From NCBI GenBank assembly GCA_039931675.1, contig JBDTRM010000044.1:1-64000 (forward strand): 64,000 nt of DNA, written 5' to 3'. The notes under the pieces are model-generated. The model was given only the letters and a program-made list of their open reading frames with translations, was not told the origin of the DNA and searched no databases. The first letter of the stretch is position 1. Each line of letters opens with the position of its first letter. This document shows positions 24,914-34,211 of this stretch, piece by piece. The position numbers were made by a program, and so were the translations under genes. The stretch comes from JAEUTH01 sp039931675. Lineage in GTDB: Bacteria > Bacteroidota > Bacteroidia > AKYH767-A > OLB10.

Positions 24914-27577
24914 TCACACATTTTTCTCCACCTTCGATAAAGCTGCAGGAATCGTAAGCAAATCATAACTGTTGCTGTAAACGAGGTATTTATTCAACCA
25001 CTGAGGACTGAATTTTTCCTTGAATGAGCGCAAGCCATGAAAGTGCGAAAATGATTTTATTCTTTCGTAAGCAAACTTAACGGTGCGATGCGGAAAATCT
25101 TTTTGCTCTTCAATGCCTGACATGGGCGCAAGGCCGAGATTTACTTTTTGAAACCCTTTAGATTTGAAATATTCAAACATCCTGATCATCATGAAATCAA
25201 GAACAACTCCAGGTGCATCATTTTTTTTGCGGATCATATCATAAGTTGCTTCACCTTTGCTATAACATGGAATCTGGTTGATGAATGCATAAATTTTGCT
25301 CTCAGCATTTTCGGCAGTGAAAACGGTTTGGTTTTTTAACTCCTCTTCCATAAAAACACCGTTAGAGAAAATGGTTTCTTTTTTTCCGTCAGCAAGCCAT
25401 TCATCACTTACACTTTTTAATTGTTGTATGAGGTTATCCTTTAACGGGGGCTGATATACTTTAAATAAAACGCCTTCCTTTTCGGCTTTGTTTACAGCAT
25501 TGCGCAATGATTTATTGCTTTTGCCTTCTGTAGTAAATGTGACAAGATCAACTACAGCTTCCTGACCAATGAGCAATGATTTTTTATTTTGCTTATAAAA
25601 GAGCGGCAGCATTTCTTCATCCACACGATAATAGCAATTCTTCAAACCATAATCGCGGCAGTAGCCATCAAATTCCTTTATTACATCTGCTGCAACTTCT
25701 GTATTAAGGCATACGGGTGTTTCAAGCACTACAGCAAAATTTCCTGATACAGCATAAGAAACAAATGCTTCGTGAACCTGTGAAAAATAAAATATTTTAT
25801 CGTAATACGTTTTGTAATGATCAAGGGGTGAACGTCCGTATTTTTCAATCAATAATTTGGCATGATAAATTTCTTCTTTATCATGCTGGTAATGATGCAC
25901 AATCGGTTTCAGAAAAGAATACAATCCGAATAAAATAGAAACGCCTCCTGCAAAGTAAAGTGCATACAAAAAATCTCTTGCAAAATGTGTTTGCGGATGC
26001 AGTGAAGAAGTGTCTAACAGAAAAAATGCACGCGCCACATTGATGACAGATTCAAGCAGGTTAAACTCTACACCAAAATGTTTTTTATCAAGGAAATAAA
26101 AACCGGTAACTCCAAAAAGTATCGCTGCACCAAAGGAAATGGCAAAAACATTTAAACCTGAATATCCCGTACGGAAATCACTTTTTATATAATAATTTTT
26201 ATGCGTGTAAAGGAGGACGAATAACGTAATGCATGCTGCGGTGGCTTCCTCGTAATCGAAAGCCTTGCCTAAGTTTCCTATTACAGAAATAACAGATAAT
26301 GCAACTGCAATCCACCACGCAGACCTGAGACCCCTGAACAGGAAAACTGAAGTAAGCACAAGGAACAAACCTGCTATGAGTACAAAATAATTTGAAAAAT
26401 GAATTGCATCGAGCGGCAGAAAATTTTTAAGCGCACGCAATCTTTCAGGTATGGCAGGCGTTACTGCCGATATGATATTTACAAAACCAAGCAGCAGGAT
26501 AAATAACGGTGGCGCTATGCGGAGAATAAAATTATTGCGGCTTTTGATGAAACTAAGCAAACCATAAAACAAAGGAAGCCAGAACTCAAACAAGCGATAT
26601 ATAAGCATTGCTGCAATTGCTGCAGATTTATCATAACCATATTGAAAGAGGACTAATGCTACTGATGCATCAATCGGCCCCACACCTCTTAAGAAAGGTG
26701 ATATCACGAGAATTAGAACGGTGACGATATATCCCACACAAGCTACTTCTAAACTTGCATCTAAACCCACTGCTCGCAATGCAATCCATAAGCCGGCAAT
26801 GCCTGATATTTCAATTAAGGTTGATACAATAATGGTGTTGATAAAAGATGATTTATCAAACTTGAGCGATTTAAGTTCTTCAAGTATGATATTGAAATCA
26901 GGAAAAAATCTTAATGTGATTTTGGCTATAACTCCTTCATTCAATAACGAATAAATGCTCCATGCAATAACCGCAATTAATAAAACAAGCAATGCAAAAG
27001 CTGAAAGTTCATTTGATGAAAGATTTTGTTTTATCAATAGATAAACAAGAATCGGAACTGCTGCAATCACTACAGTAAGTAAGCCTGTGAAAGCATAAAT
27101 GACAGATGCAAAATGGATTTTTGTTTTTGAAATATTGTTGCCTGAAATCTCATTTGAAAAAAAACCAAGTGAAGTAAATCCTCCTGCCGGAATAAATACA
27201 CTTATGAAATTTCTTTTGAGAAAAAGTAACACTGCACTGCCGAATGAAATCTTTTCGCGAACGGTTTTAAAACTGTAAACGTAAAGCAGTGACTGTAGCA
27301 AAACATAAATTACGGAGATTGCTACGCCTGCAATCATCCAGTATTTATTGGCTACATAAACGTAAGTGGGAATGTTTAAAATCTCTTCGCGCTCGTGACT
27401 GAAAAATAAAAAGGCAAGTGATAGGGTGAGTAAACCAAAAATAACCTGGATTGCCGTTTTGCGATTGTCCGAAAAGTATTTAGCTGTTTTCTTAATCACA
27501 TTTGACACTTTATGTAATATTGATTTCAACAAATCAGAGATTGTGGAAATAACATTGTCTTTTTCTTTTGTGTCCAT
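24914..27577 (-). CDS. mprF: MprF-like bifunctional phosphatidylglycerol aminoacyltransferase/flippase
   Basis: 887 residues, close to the usual MprF length. The N-terminal ~530 residues hold about 13 membrane spans, including the UPF0104 flippase part (FIPAGGFTSLGFFSNEISG, FLRGVGPIDASVALVLFQYG). The C-terminal ~560-870 is the DUF2156/GNAT-like domain that moves an amino acid from aminoacyl-tRNA to phosphatidylglycerol (KYGRSPLDHYKTYYDK, SLRNAVNKAEKEG, VNLGLAPMSG). The amino acid (Lys, Ala, other) cannot be told. It lies 13 nt downstream of the VirJ/AcvB-like gene, matching the lpiA-acvB pairing known in alphaproteobacteria. Product: a less negatively charged membrane, with resistance to cationic peptides. 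Confidence 0.9.
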   Translation of the reverse strand: MDTKEKDNVISTISDLLKSILHKVSNVIKKTAKYFSDNRKTAIQVIFGLLTLSLAFLFFSHEREEILNIPTYVYVANKYWMIAGVAISVIYVLLQSLLYVYSFKTVREKISFGSAVLLFLKRNFISVFIPAGGFTSLGFFSNEISGNNISKTKIHFASVIYAFTGLLTVVIAAVPILVYLLIKQNLSSNELSAFALLVLLIAVIAWSIYSLLNEGVIAKITLRFFPDFNIILEELKSLKFDKSSFINTIIVSTLIEISGIAGLWIALRAVGLDASLEVACVGYIVTVLILVISPFLRGVGPIDASVALVLFQYGYDKSAAIAAMLIYRLFEFWLPLFYGLLSFIKSRNNFILRIAPPLFILLLGFVNIISAVTPAIPERLRALKNFLPLDAIHFSNYFVLIAGLFLVLTSVFLFRGLRSAWWIAVALSVISVIGNLGKAFDYEEATAACITLFVLLYTHKNYYIKSDFRTGYSGLNVFAISFGAAILFGVTGFYFLDKKHFGVEFNLLESVINVARAFFLLDTSSLHPQTHFARDFLYALYFAGGVSILFGLYSFLKPIVHHYQHDKEEIYHAKLLIEKYGRSPLDHYKTYYDKIFYFSQVHEAFVSYAVSGNFAVVLETPVCLNTEVAADVIKEFDGYCRDYGLKNCYYRVDEEMLPLFYKQNKKSLLIGQEAVVDLVTFTTEGKSNKSLRNAVNKAEKEGVLFKVYQPPLKDNLIQQLKSVSDEWLADGKKETIFSNGVFMEEELKNQTVFTAENAESKIYAFINQIPCYSKGEATYDMIRKKNDAPGVVLDFMMIRMFEYFKSKGFQKVNLGLAPMSGIEEQKDFPHRTVKFAYERIKSFSHFHGLRSFKEKFSPQWLNKYLVYSNSYDLLTIPAALSKVEKNV

Positions 27578-27590
27578 AATAAAGTGATGA

Positions 27591-29036
27591 CTACTTCACA
27601 TAACTCATTATAGCCTCTGTTACTTTTTCAACGTTATCATTATAATGATGTCCTCCCGGTACTTTTAAAATTCTTGCTGCCGATGGATTGAGTGTTTTAA
27701 TTACATCATTGTTTTCATCACTGCCATATACGATCAATAATTTCTTCGGATCTAATTTTTCAATTTCAGGTTTTGTAGCTACACTATTATCTTCTGATGA
27801 ATTAAACCAGCTTGAAACGTGAAATTCAAAATCAACTGTTGCGCTTGGCGAAAGTAATGCAACGCATTGAATATTGTTTTGTACTTCCAGCGGAAGCCTC
27901 GAAGCCATGAATGGCATTACATCTGCACCATAAGAATATCCAACCAAAACAATTTTATTGCGTTTCCAAATTGAAGAATAATATTGAATTAATTTCAGGA
28001 GGTCGGCTGATGATTGAGATGGATTTTTGCGTTCCCAGAAATATTTCAGCGAACTTAAACCTGCAGAAGGAATTTGCTGCTGTGCTAACCCGTCAGCTAT
28101 GCTCTGGTCAAAATCTGTCCAGCCGCCATCACCCGAAATAATTATTGCCAAAGGTTTTTCTGCATCGTATTTTTCTGCCTCTGTTATTGTTAATGGCATA
28201 TCCGCAGGCAATGCTGCAACTGCTCCGGCTTTTTTAATTACTGAAGTTTTGTTTACCCTGTTCTCAAAATCTGAAAGTGTGTTTTCAAATGCAGTTTTAA
28301 ATTGCGGGTACCATTTTTTGTCATCAACAAATTTATGATTAACATCTTTCAATAAAACAAAATGCGCATTGGTAATTTTTTTAGTAAACAATTGACATTC
28401 GGCAACAGTGAAGTCTTTATCTTTTTCGGCTTGCAATACCGTCCAGGAAGCAACTAAATTCGGGAAGGGTAAAAGTTCAAATCCATTAAGTTTTTTAAAA
28501 GGTTTAACCTGCAATCCGTTTCCGTGACATATTTCTTTTTTTATTTTAATTTCAGGAGTGAAGTTAATGCTGATAGCTCCTGCAAAGGTACGCGCAGGCG
28601 ATTGTACAATGGTTGCATATACAAGAGCTGCGCCCGATGAATAACCAATCAGCACAGGATTCATGTAATGTTTAATACTTAGTTTCTTTTGAACGGACTG
28701 ACTCAGTTCTTCAAAATCGGCAGCAGGATAAACACATTTCGATTTTGTTGCTTCAAGATTTTTAATATATTTTTTATAGTCAACTGCTATCACTAATGCA
28801 TTCATTGCGGTTAATGAATTGATTATTGAAATCATAGATTTATTCAATCCTTCAATTCCTGAAATAAATATTACAGCCGATGTGGCAGCAGCAGCAGGCT
28901 TATAAATCATTACCCTACCCAGGTGACCAAAGGTTAAACTATCAGCTTTTTGTGTTGACGCATTTACATATAAGGTAACTGTTAGCAGTAATGCCGTTAG
29001 TAGGGAAGATTTAAATAACACTTTTTTGTTTTGCAT
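27591..29036 (-). CDS. AcvB/VirJ-family exported hydrolase (predicted aminoacyl-PG hydrolase)
   Basis: 481 residues from the ATG at 29036, chosen because it starts a signal peptide (MQNKKVLFKSSLLTALLL, ending VNAS); the upstream ATG at 29111 adds 25 residues without signal character. Two alpha/beta-hydrolase-like halves as in AcvB. First half: GYSSGAALVYA (nucleophile elbow, ~res 118). Second half: IISGDGGWTDFD, VGYSYGADVMPF (Ser elbow) and PGGHHYND (catalytic His). AcvB in Agrobacterium hydrolyses lysyl-phosphatidylglycerol in the periplasm. Operon position directly before mprF supports that role here. Confidence 0.88.
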   Translation of the reverse strand: MQNKKVLFKSSLLTALLLTVTLYVNASTQKADSLTFGHLGRVMIYKPAAAATSAVIFISGIEGLNKSMISIINSLTAMNALVIAVDYKKYIKNLEATKSKCVYPAADFEELSQSVQKKLSIKHYMNPVLIGYSSGAALVYATIVQSPARTFAGAISINFTPEIKIKKEICHGNGLQVKPFKKLNGFELLPFPNLVASWTVLQAEKDKDFTVAECQLFTKKITNAHFVLLKDVNHKFVDDKKWYPQFKTAFENTLSDFENRVNKTSVIKKAGAVAALPADMPLTITEAEKYDAEKPLAIIISGDGGWTDFDQSIADGLAQQQIPSAGLSSLKYFWERKNPSQSSADLLKLIQYYSSIWKRNKIVLVGYSYGADVMPFMASRLPLEVQNNIQCVALLSPSATVDFEFHVSSWFNSSEDNSVATKPEIEKLDPKKLLIVYGSDENNDVIKTLNPSAARILKVPGGHHYNDNVEKVTEAIMSYVK

Positions 29037-29091
29037 AATTTGAAATTTTTCGACAACAGTCGTAGAATAAAAATATCCCGATGGATTAAAA

Positions 29092-29203
29092 AACCTTAGT
29101 AGAAAACACAAACAACAACAATGACCTTATTACCTTATTTTTGTTTCAATATCTTAATAAGGTAATAAGGTTAAGTCAGAGCGCATTATTTTCTACTAAG
29201 GTT
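29092..29203. repeat. Nested perfect inverted repeats (MITE-like)
   Basis: Outer arms 29092-29106 / 29189-29203 (AACCTTAGTAGAAAA and its exact complement). Inner arms 29124-29139 / 29156-29171 (two ACCTTATT units and their complement) around a 16-nt loop. The 112-nt element fills most of the gap between the two VirJ genes. It may be a non-autonomous mobile element or a processing structure. Confidence 0.75.
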
Positions 29204-29261
29204 CAAATTCATTCTTAAGAATCATCATTCGCGAAATGTTTACCATAGCCAAAAATTTATT

Positions 29262-29987
29262 TTAATTATATAAAGTCTTCATCAGCCGGGCCACTATTGT
29301 TTTATAATCTGTAAAATTATGTCCACCGGGTATAAAGTATATGTCCACATTTTGTTGCCTTATGGTGCTGGCAAAGTCGGCCTTTTCTTTTTCACCCCAA
29401 AAGCAGATTACGGGCACACTGTTTATTTTATTGATTTCATCCGACACTTTGTAGGGATAACTTTTCCCGTTAAAGCCAAGCATATCTTTCATGTGAATTT
29501 CGAAATCGGAATAATCGCTCGGTGTGAGGCAGAGTAATATTTTAACTCTTGATTTAATATCGGCAGGCAACAGGTTGTAAACAAAGGGCACCACTTCTGA
29601 ACCAAAGGAAAATCCGGCCATGATGATTTCTTTACGTTGCCACTTATTTAAATATGACCTCAGCACAGGTGCAATATCGTTGGCAACTTCCTGTGGCGTT
29701 CTGCGTTGCCAGAAATAGGTGTTGCAGTTAAGACCTATACAGGGAATGTTATGGATGGCAAGTTCAGCACATAAATTCTGATCATAAGGTTTCCAGCCGC
29801 CATCGCCTGAAAATAAAAATAGCAGTGGAGTAGTGTCTTGTTTGGCTTCGGTTATTATTAAGGGGAGATTATTGTCTTGAGGGGTTAGAACAGGAGAATT
29901 TACTGCAGTGCAAGTGTAAGAAAATGCTGCTGTTATTATTGCCAGAGAAATTAATGTTATAAAATTCCTGCCAGTGCTTATAGCCAT
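29262..29987 (-). CDS. Second VirJ-family protein (single domain)
   Basis: 241 residues from the ATG at 29987; the ATG at 30092 would add 35 residues without signal character. Signal peptide or lipoprotein-like start (FITLISLAIITAAFSYTC). It matches only the C-terminal half of the AcvB-like protein: FLFSGDGGWKPYDQ, YFWQRRTP, AGFSFGSEVVPF (Ser elbow), LTPSDYSDFEIH and PGGHNFTD (His). VirJ proteins of this size occur beside full-length AcvB. It may be a second aminoacyl-lipid hydrolase or act with the neighbour. The 112-nt inverted repeat separates them, so co-transcription is uncertain. Confidence 0.87.
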   Translation of the reverse strand: MAISTGRNFITLISLAIITAAFSYTCTAVNSPVLTPQDNNLPLIITEAKQDTTPLLFLFSGDGGWKPYDQNLCAELAIHNIPCIGLNCNTYFWQRRTPQEVANDIAPVLRSYLNKWQRKEIIMAGFSFGSEVVPFVYNLLPADIKSRVKILLCLTPSDYSDFEIHMKDMLGFNGKSYPYKVSDEINKINSVPVICFWGEKEKADFASTIRQQNVDIYFIPGGHNFTDYKTIVARLMKTLYN

Positions 29988-30060
29988 TTTGTTTTTATGG
30001 GGGTAAAAAATGCGGGTGCAAAGAACTAAGTAATTAATGAAGTTAAGTTGAAAAATTAAA

Positions 30061-30126
30061 GTTTCATTAACCAAAAACTGTCTTTCGAACACGAAACCCG
30101 GCCTTTTTGATAGGTGCTGTTAGAGG
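30061..30126 (-). repeat. Half copy of the palindrome-ended spacer element
   Basis: Directly after the stop codon of the frameshifted gene. On the minus strand it shares with the 34057-34193 element a mosaic of motifs in the same order: AACAGCA, CTA.CAA, GG.TT, GTG.TTCG, GACAGTTT and GGTT. Only the left half is present; no matching right arm is found. Confidence 0.55.
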
Positions 30127-30135
30127 TTGTTTTTT

Positions 30136-30670
30136 CTACTTCAGTTTGCATTTGTTGTCTAATATGTCAGTGCCATGCCAGGCAAGCTTGTTTAAATAAA
30201 TAATTTTTCCATCGTCCATTGCTATTTTGTCTTTTGCCGCTTGGTCGTAGCTGTAACGAAAATTTAAAACAAGTTTAATTTCGTTGTTGCCTAATTCTTT
30301 GAGGTCAAAATCTGGGGCATTAATTATTGCAAATTGTTCTTTAGTCAAGTCAATCAAAACATATAACAGATCGTAATGATTTTGTCTAAGGCAAGGTGTC
30401 AATAAAGCAATAATATTTGATTTGTCAAGGTAGTAGCAACTTCGAGAATGTTGAAATTCAAATTTTGTTTTCTTCGATCGAAATAAAATCTTAGGATTTC
30501 GTCTGTCGGTCCAAATTTCGATAGGGCTTACAAACTTCATCATTCCATATTCGTCAATATGAGTGAAGTAAAACACAATACTTTCCGTCTTCAGTTTCAA
30601 AAAAGTCGAAGTCAGAGCGTCCAGAGATGTCCGCTTTTATTTCCCAAATATTATCTTTAAGTTGTCTCAT
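30136..30670 (-). pseudogene. Orphan gene of unknown function, frameshifted near codon 39
   Basis: From the ATG at 30670 the frame reads MRQLKDNIWEIKADISG...GKYCVLLHSY and stops at TGA (30554-30556 region). The adjacent frame is open from 30600 to 30136 and continues naturally with IDEYGMMKFVSPIEIW. Joined, they give a ~175-residue soluble protein without known motifs. The only start for the second frame alone is a TTG at 30600 inside the first frame. A one-base shift between codons ~36 and 40 (or a sequencing error) explains this. No family recognised. Confidence 0.6.
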
Positions 30671-30682
30671 TTAAAATAACCG

Positions 30683-30698
30683 ATGTTACCAGCAGTAC
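30683..30698 (-). repeat. Remnant half-site of the spacer element
   Basis: On the minus strand GTACTGCTGGTAACAT, just after the MSEP-CTERM gene stop (30705) and 12 nt before the next ATG. GCTGGTAACA is the outer arm of the 34057-34193 palindrome. Confidence 0.4.
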
Positions 30699-30704
30699 TT
30701 CTTT

Positions 30705-33521
30705 TTAGTTCGTCCATTGTCGTCTTCTTTTTTCTTTGTACCACAATACAAGTCCGAGTAATATTGTCAAAACTACAAAACCTGGTTCACTCATTCGTTG
30801 TGTGTCTTCTCCCAGGTCTAACGATTTATTGCTTGATAAAACTTGTTCTTGTTTCTTTTTCAAAATTGCTTTTTGTGCTTCGTTTTCAACTACCAGGTAT
30901 GAAGTTACTGGTGTCATTACTTTTGAAATGAAACTGTACTTAACCAAGTTTAGCCATTCGTTGTCTGATGTCTCTGGGTGTAACGTCTGGGAATTCCATT
31001 TTCCTTGCATTGTCAATGCCGATTGCCAATTTTTTTCTTTGATGTTATCTGTTGAAACTTCAAAAATATCGTTCCCTAAAATTATGCTTGCTTGATTATT
31101 GTTTGGCAAATAAAAAGTCTGCTTGTCAATTTTATATTCTAAAACACTTTGGTCAAAAGTGAATTTAGAACTGTCTGAAAGTTGTTCAATAGGATTAGAG
31201 ATTAACGAATGAGGTTGAAGCTCTCCATTTTCGTTGAGATTGAAAAACAAATCATTTTCTGGGAAAGCCATTTTAAAGTCTGAAAAATCTTGGTCTAAAC
31301 CAGATTTTCGAATGCTGTCTGTAACAACAACTAAAATCGGGTATGAATTTGTTTGTTCCTTATATGCTTTGAACAGCGCTGTTTTCACTGCTCTTTCTAA
31401 GTAGAATCCACCTTCAAAAGTTTGTGATTTGTAAGTCTGTTTCCAATCGTCTTTTAATGGAATAGCATTTACGTAGCTATTCACAAAAGTTATTTTTGCA
31501 TTTTCAGTTAAGTCTTTCTTACTTCCTAAAACCTGTTCAATTCTTTTTATGAATTCGGTTGAATACTTATCCTTATTTATAGAGGCGTCAACTAAGAAAT
31601 GAAAGTAAGGTTTACGTTGAACCTGTTTTAATGTCTGTTTTTGTTTTGCTGATACGTAAATAACATTGTCACTTGTTTTGCTTTCATTGATAACGGTTTC
31701 TTCATCGTTGCCCAGTTTTACAGAGTTATTATCAATTGTGAAGTTTATCGGTTCTTTATGTAAAATTTCAATTCCTGTTTTTCTAACTTCTTTATGCGCA
31801 AATGGGAAAACTCTAAAAGCAACTTTGTTTCCAGTTAGGTAATATAAAATACCCGGGTCTCTATTTTCATTTCTGATATTTGAAAACACCCACATTGCAG
31901 ATTTTTTCTCTGCCAAAATTCCCATTTCTTTCTTGTTGCCTGCAAACAAATAGTAATCAGTTATCCAGGCACCTTCAGGCAAATTAATGGTTGTTGCATA
32001 TTCTGAAAACCAAGTATTGTCGCTACTATTGGTAATTTCTAAATCAACCCAACTTTTCCAGGCATTTTGTGTTTTGTCGAAAGTACTTCTTGTCGAAACG
32101 TTTGTGATATTTACGTTTTCATTTTGAATATTATCTTGTCTTATTTGAAATGAAGTTGTACCAAAAAATATTTTTTCAATCGTATTAATTTTCATGTCAG
32201 ATAAAGTAAGATTGTCCAAAACCAACCAATTGAAATAAGAAGATAAATAGGGTGTTTGACTTCCGAAAATAAAATCACCGTTTCTGTCTTTATGATGTTT
32301 TACAACATTCAGTGTTTTTTGTAAAGAAATTTTATCAATAGCATAAGACTTTGAAAAGTCAGGGCTGTATAAATAATGAAGAGTTTCGTTTAAAACACTT
32401 TTGTCTTTGAGATAAGAAGTTGTAATGAAAATTGGAATGACTGAAAAACCTACTAACGATGTTGCCCAAATTGCATTTTTAGAAAAATGGCTTTTTAGAA
32501 AAAGGAAATCTTTAGAGAGTTCAATAATATGCAAAACAAAAAGAAGTAGTGGTGCTAACATTAAAAACCCTGTACCAATGGCTGCTATAGCAATAATGGA
32601 CAGCGGTAAAAAAGGAAGAAAGACTAAGAAAAAATAGAAAGTGTAAGCAAATGTTATGCTTCTTCCAATGAAAATAAATAATCTATAAGATTTATTTTTA
32701 AGGTTTGGCAGACAAATAAAAACACCATTTAAAACAGCTAAAGCATAAAACCAATAGCTATTAAAGTCTCCAAATACTCCAGAGTTGTTTGTGCCAAAAT
32801 TATTAAAGAGATGTCCGTTGTTTACTGCTAAACCTAATAATGGAAGCACTATTGAAATTGGGATTTTCCAGGCTAATTGGTATTTCTGCCAGACGTCTGC
32901 TTTTTTAGTAGCAAGTATAAAAACGCCTCTGATAACGAAAAACAGGAAAGCTAAAGTACCGACAATGATGAAAATTATTAATACGTGAATTCCTAAATTA
33001 TTCTCAACTGGTTTCCAAAGTGGTAAAAGAATTTGAGAAAATAAGTACCAGGAAATTGGAATAATGATGGCTATTAAAAAATTCTTCCAGGCTTTATGTT
33101 CTTTGGCTTCGGTTGTAAAATGAGAAACCAAAACAAATAAAGAATAGGCAAGTGTCGGCATTAAGAAAGTGCCAACGTACAAAATCATATCTCCTGGTAT
33201 CATCCATTGAGGAATAGTAAAAGGAATTATTTTGTCAGCGTTATAACCATATAAATAAATGAATGGAATGTAAAGAAGCAATGCAAGTCCGCCATACCAA
33301 AATGAAACATTTTGTTTTTTAATAGTTAGATAAAATGCGTAACCAAAATTAAGGAAACCTAAAATGCCTAAAGTCCAGCCAAAGGTTTTCCAAAGATTTA
33401 TATTCTCCTGATTTAAAAGGCTCTTAATGATGTTGAACTCTCCGAAAAAAATAAAAAACAACACAACAATTGGAATTGTGTTTATAATAAAAATCCATTT
33501 AGGATTAAGCAAGTTTCTCAT
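30705..33521 (-). CDS. MSEP-CTERM protein (VIT-like, polytopic), presumed XrtK target
   Basis: 938 residues. The N-terminal ~370 residues contain about ten membrane spans. Residues ~440-560 look like a VIT domain (SWVDLEITNSSDNTW, TINLPEGAWITDYYL) and ~640-760 like a von Willebrand A-type region (FHFLVDASINKDKYS). The C-terminus is a sorting signal: RMSEPGF, hydrophobic span VVLTILLGLVLWY, basic tail KEKRRRQ. Such tripartite tails are recognised by exosortases; MSEP-CTERM proteins are known to pair one-to-one with exosortase XrtK, whose gene overlaps this one by 17 nt. Function of the family unknown. Confidence 0.9.
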   Translation of the reverse strand: MRNLLNPKWIFIINTIPIVVLFFIFFGEFNIIKSLLNQENINLWKTFGWTLGILGFLNFGYAFYLTIKKQNVSFWYGGLALLLYIPFIYLYGYNADKIIPFTIPQWMIPGDMILYVGTFLMPTLAYSLFVLVSHFTTEAKEHKAWKNFLIAIIIPISWYLFSQILLPLWKPVENNLGIHVLIIFIIVGTLAFLFFVIRGVFILATKKADVWQKYQLAWKIPISIVLPLLGLAVNNGHLFNNFGTNNSGVFGDFNSYWFYALAVLNGVFICLPNLKNKSYRLFIFIGRSITFAYTFYFFLVFLPFLPLSIIAIAAIGTGFLMLAPLLLFVLHIIELSKDFLFLKSHFSKNAIWATSLVGFSVIPIFITTSYLKDKSVLNETLHYLYSPDFSKSYAIDKISLQKTLNVVKHHKDRNGDFIFGSQTPYLSSYFNWLVLDNLTLSDMKINTIEKIFFGTTSFQIRQDNIQNENVNITNVSTRSTFDKTQNAWKSWVDLEITNSSDNTWFSEYATTINLPEGAWITDYYLFAGNKKEMGILAEKKSAMWVFSNIRNENRDPGILYYLTGNKVAFRVFPFAHKEVRKTGIEILHKEPINFTIDNNSVKLGNDEETVINESKTSDNVIYVSAKQKQTLKQVQRKPYFHFLVDASINKDKYSTEFIKRIEQVLGSKKDLTENAKITFVNSYVNAIPLKDDWKQTYKSQTFEGGFYLERAVKTALFKAYKEQTNSYPILVVVTDSIRKSGLDQDFSDFKMAFPENDLFFNLNENGELQPHSLISNPIEQLSDSSKFTFDQSVLEYKIDKQTFYLPNNNQASIILGNDIFEVSTDNIKEKNWQSALTMQGKWNSQTLHPETSDNEWLNLVKYSFISKVMTPVTSYLVVENEAQKAILKKKQEQVLSSNKSLDLGEDTQRMSEPGFVVLTILLGLVLWYKEKRRRQWTN

Positions 33522-34041
33522 TGTGATATTTGTTATTTAAAAACCTTTCTAATAGATAATAAACTAAAATTAAGAACGATAGATTTGTTATTATTCCAAC
33601 TATTTCGTGAAGTAATAAATGTGGTCTGTTAGGCAAAAAGTTGTTTGCTTGATTTTGGATGATAATTGAAACAAATATTCTTGAAACATTCACGAGAATT
33701 GTCAAGATGTAAGCTAATGCCAATGACACAGGAATTGTCAATGCCTTATAAAATGGCTTGTCAAAATATTTTAATACCAGGAAAGTCAGCATACAGAAGC
33801 ATACAAGCCAAAAGTTAAAACCCGAACAGGATTTTTCAATTATAATCTTTAGGCTTTCGTGATAATAACCTTTATCAGAAAAGTAAACCGCTTTTGAGCT
33901 TGTCAATAGCCCAACGAGTTTGTCGGTTGGTTTAAGTAAAAAAGTCAAGCTATCGTTGTCGGCAAGTGTGTACCCAAATTTCAATAGGATAAAAAGTCCT
34001 ATTGCTGTCAAATAATATGGTGTGTTCTTGTTCCTTGTCAC
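33505..34041 (-). CDS. xrtK: Exosortase K
   Basis: 178 residues, polytopic, GTG start. Exosortases cleave PEP-CTERM-like tails and are thought to act as transpeptidases. The three conserved residues are visible: Cys in EKSCSGFNFW (~res 71), Arg in NVSRIFVSI (~res 120) and His in LLHEIVGI (~res 142), each at a membrane edge. About five to six spans; shorter than the ~280-residue EpsH-type enzymes, as expected for XrtK. It overlaps its presumed only substrate (30705-33521), so the two are translationally coupled. Confidence 0.9.
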   Translation of the reverse strand: MTRNKNTPYYLTAIGLFILLKFGYTLADNDSLTFLLKPTDKLVGLLTSSKAVYFSDKGYYHESLKIIIEKSCSGFNFWLVCFCMLTFLVLKYFDKPFYKALTIPVSLALAYILTILVNVSRIFVSIIIQNQANNFLPNRPHLLLHEIVGIITNLSFLILVYYLLERFLNNKYHNEKLA

Positions 34042-34056
34042 TGTCGTTTTAGTAGG

Positions 34057-34193
34057 GCTGGTAACATTTTGCAGCTACAAGAAGTTGACGATTTTCACCA
34101 CAAATTTTGATACGAAGCACTACTGTTTGTTAAACCACTAAACTGTCATACGAAGCACTGAACCGCCAATTTCTTGTAGCTGCTGTTACCAGC
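34057..34193 (-). repeat. Palindrome-ended spacer element (full copy)
   Basis: Arms 34057-34087 and 34167-34193: GCTGGTAACA (4-nt insert) GCAGCTACAAGAA against its complement. Between them the 11-mer TACGAAGCACT occurs twice (34111-34121, 34149-34159). It fills the gap between the restriction gene and xrtK. Parts of the same element follow the frameshifted gene (30061-30126) and the MSEP-CTERM gene (30683-30698) and may precede the methylase gene. Confidence 0.75.
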
Positions 34194-34211
34194 TGGCTTC
34201 TTGTCTGTCCG

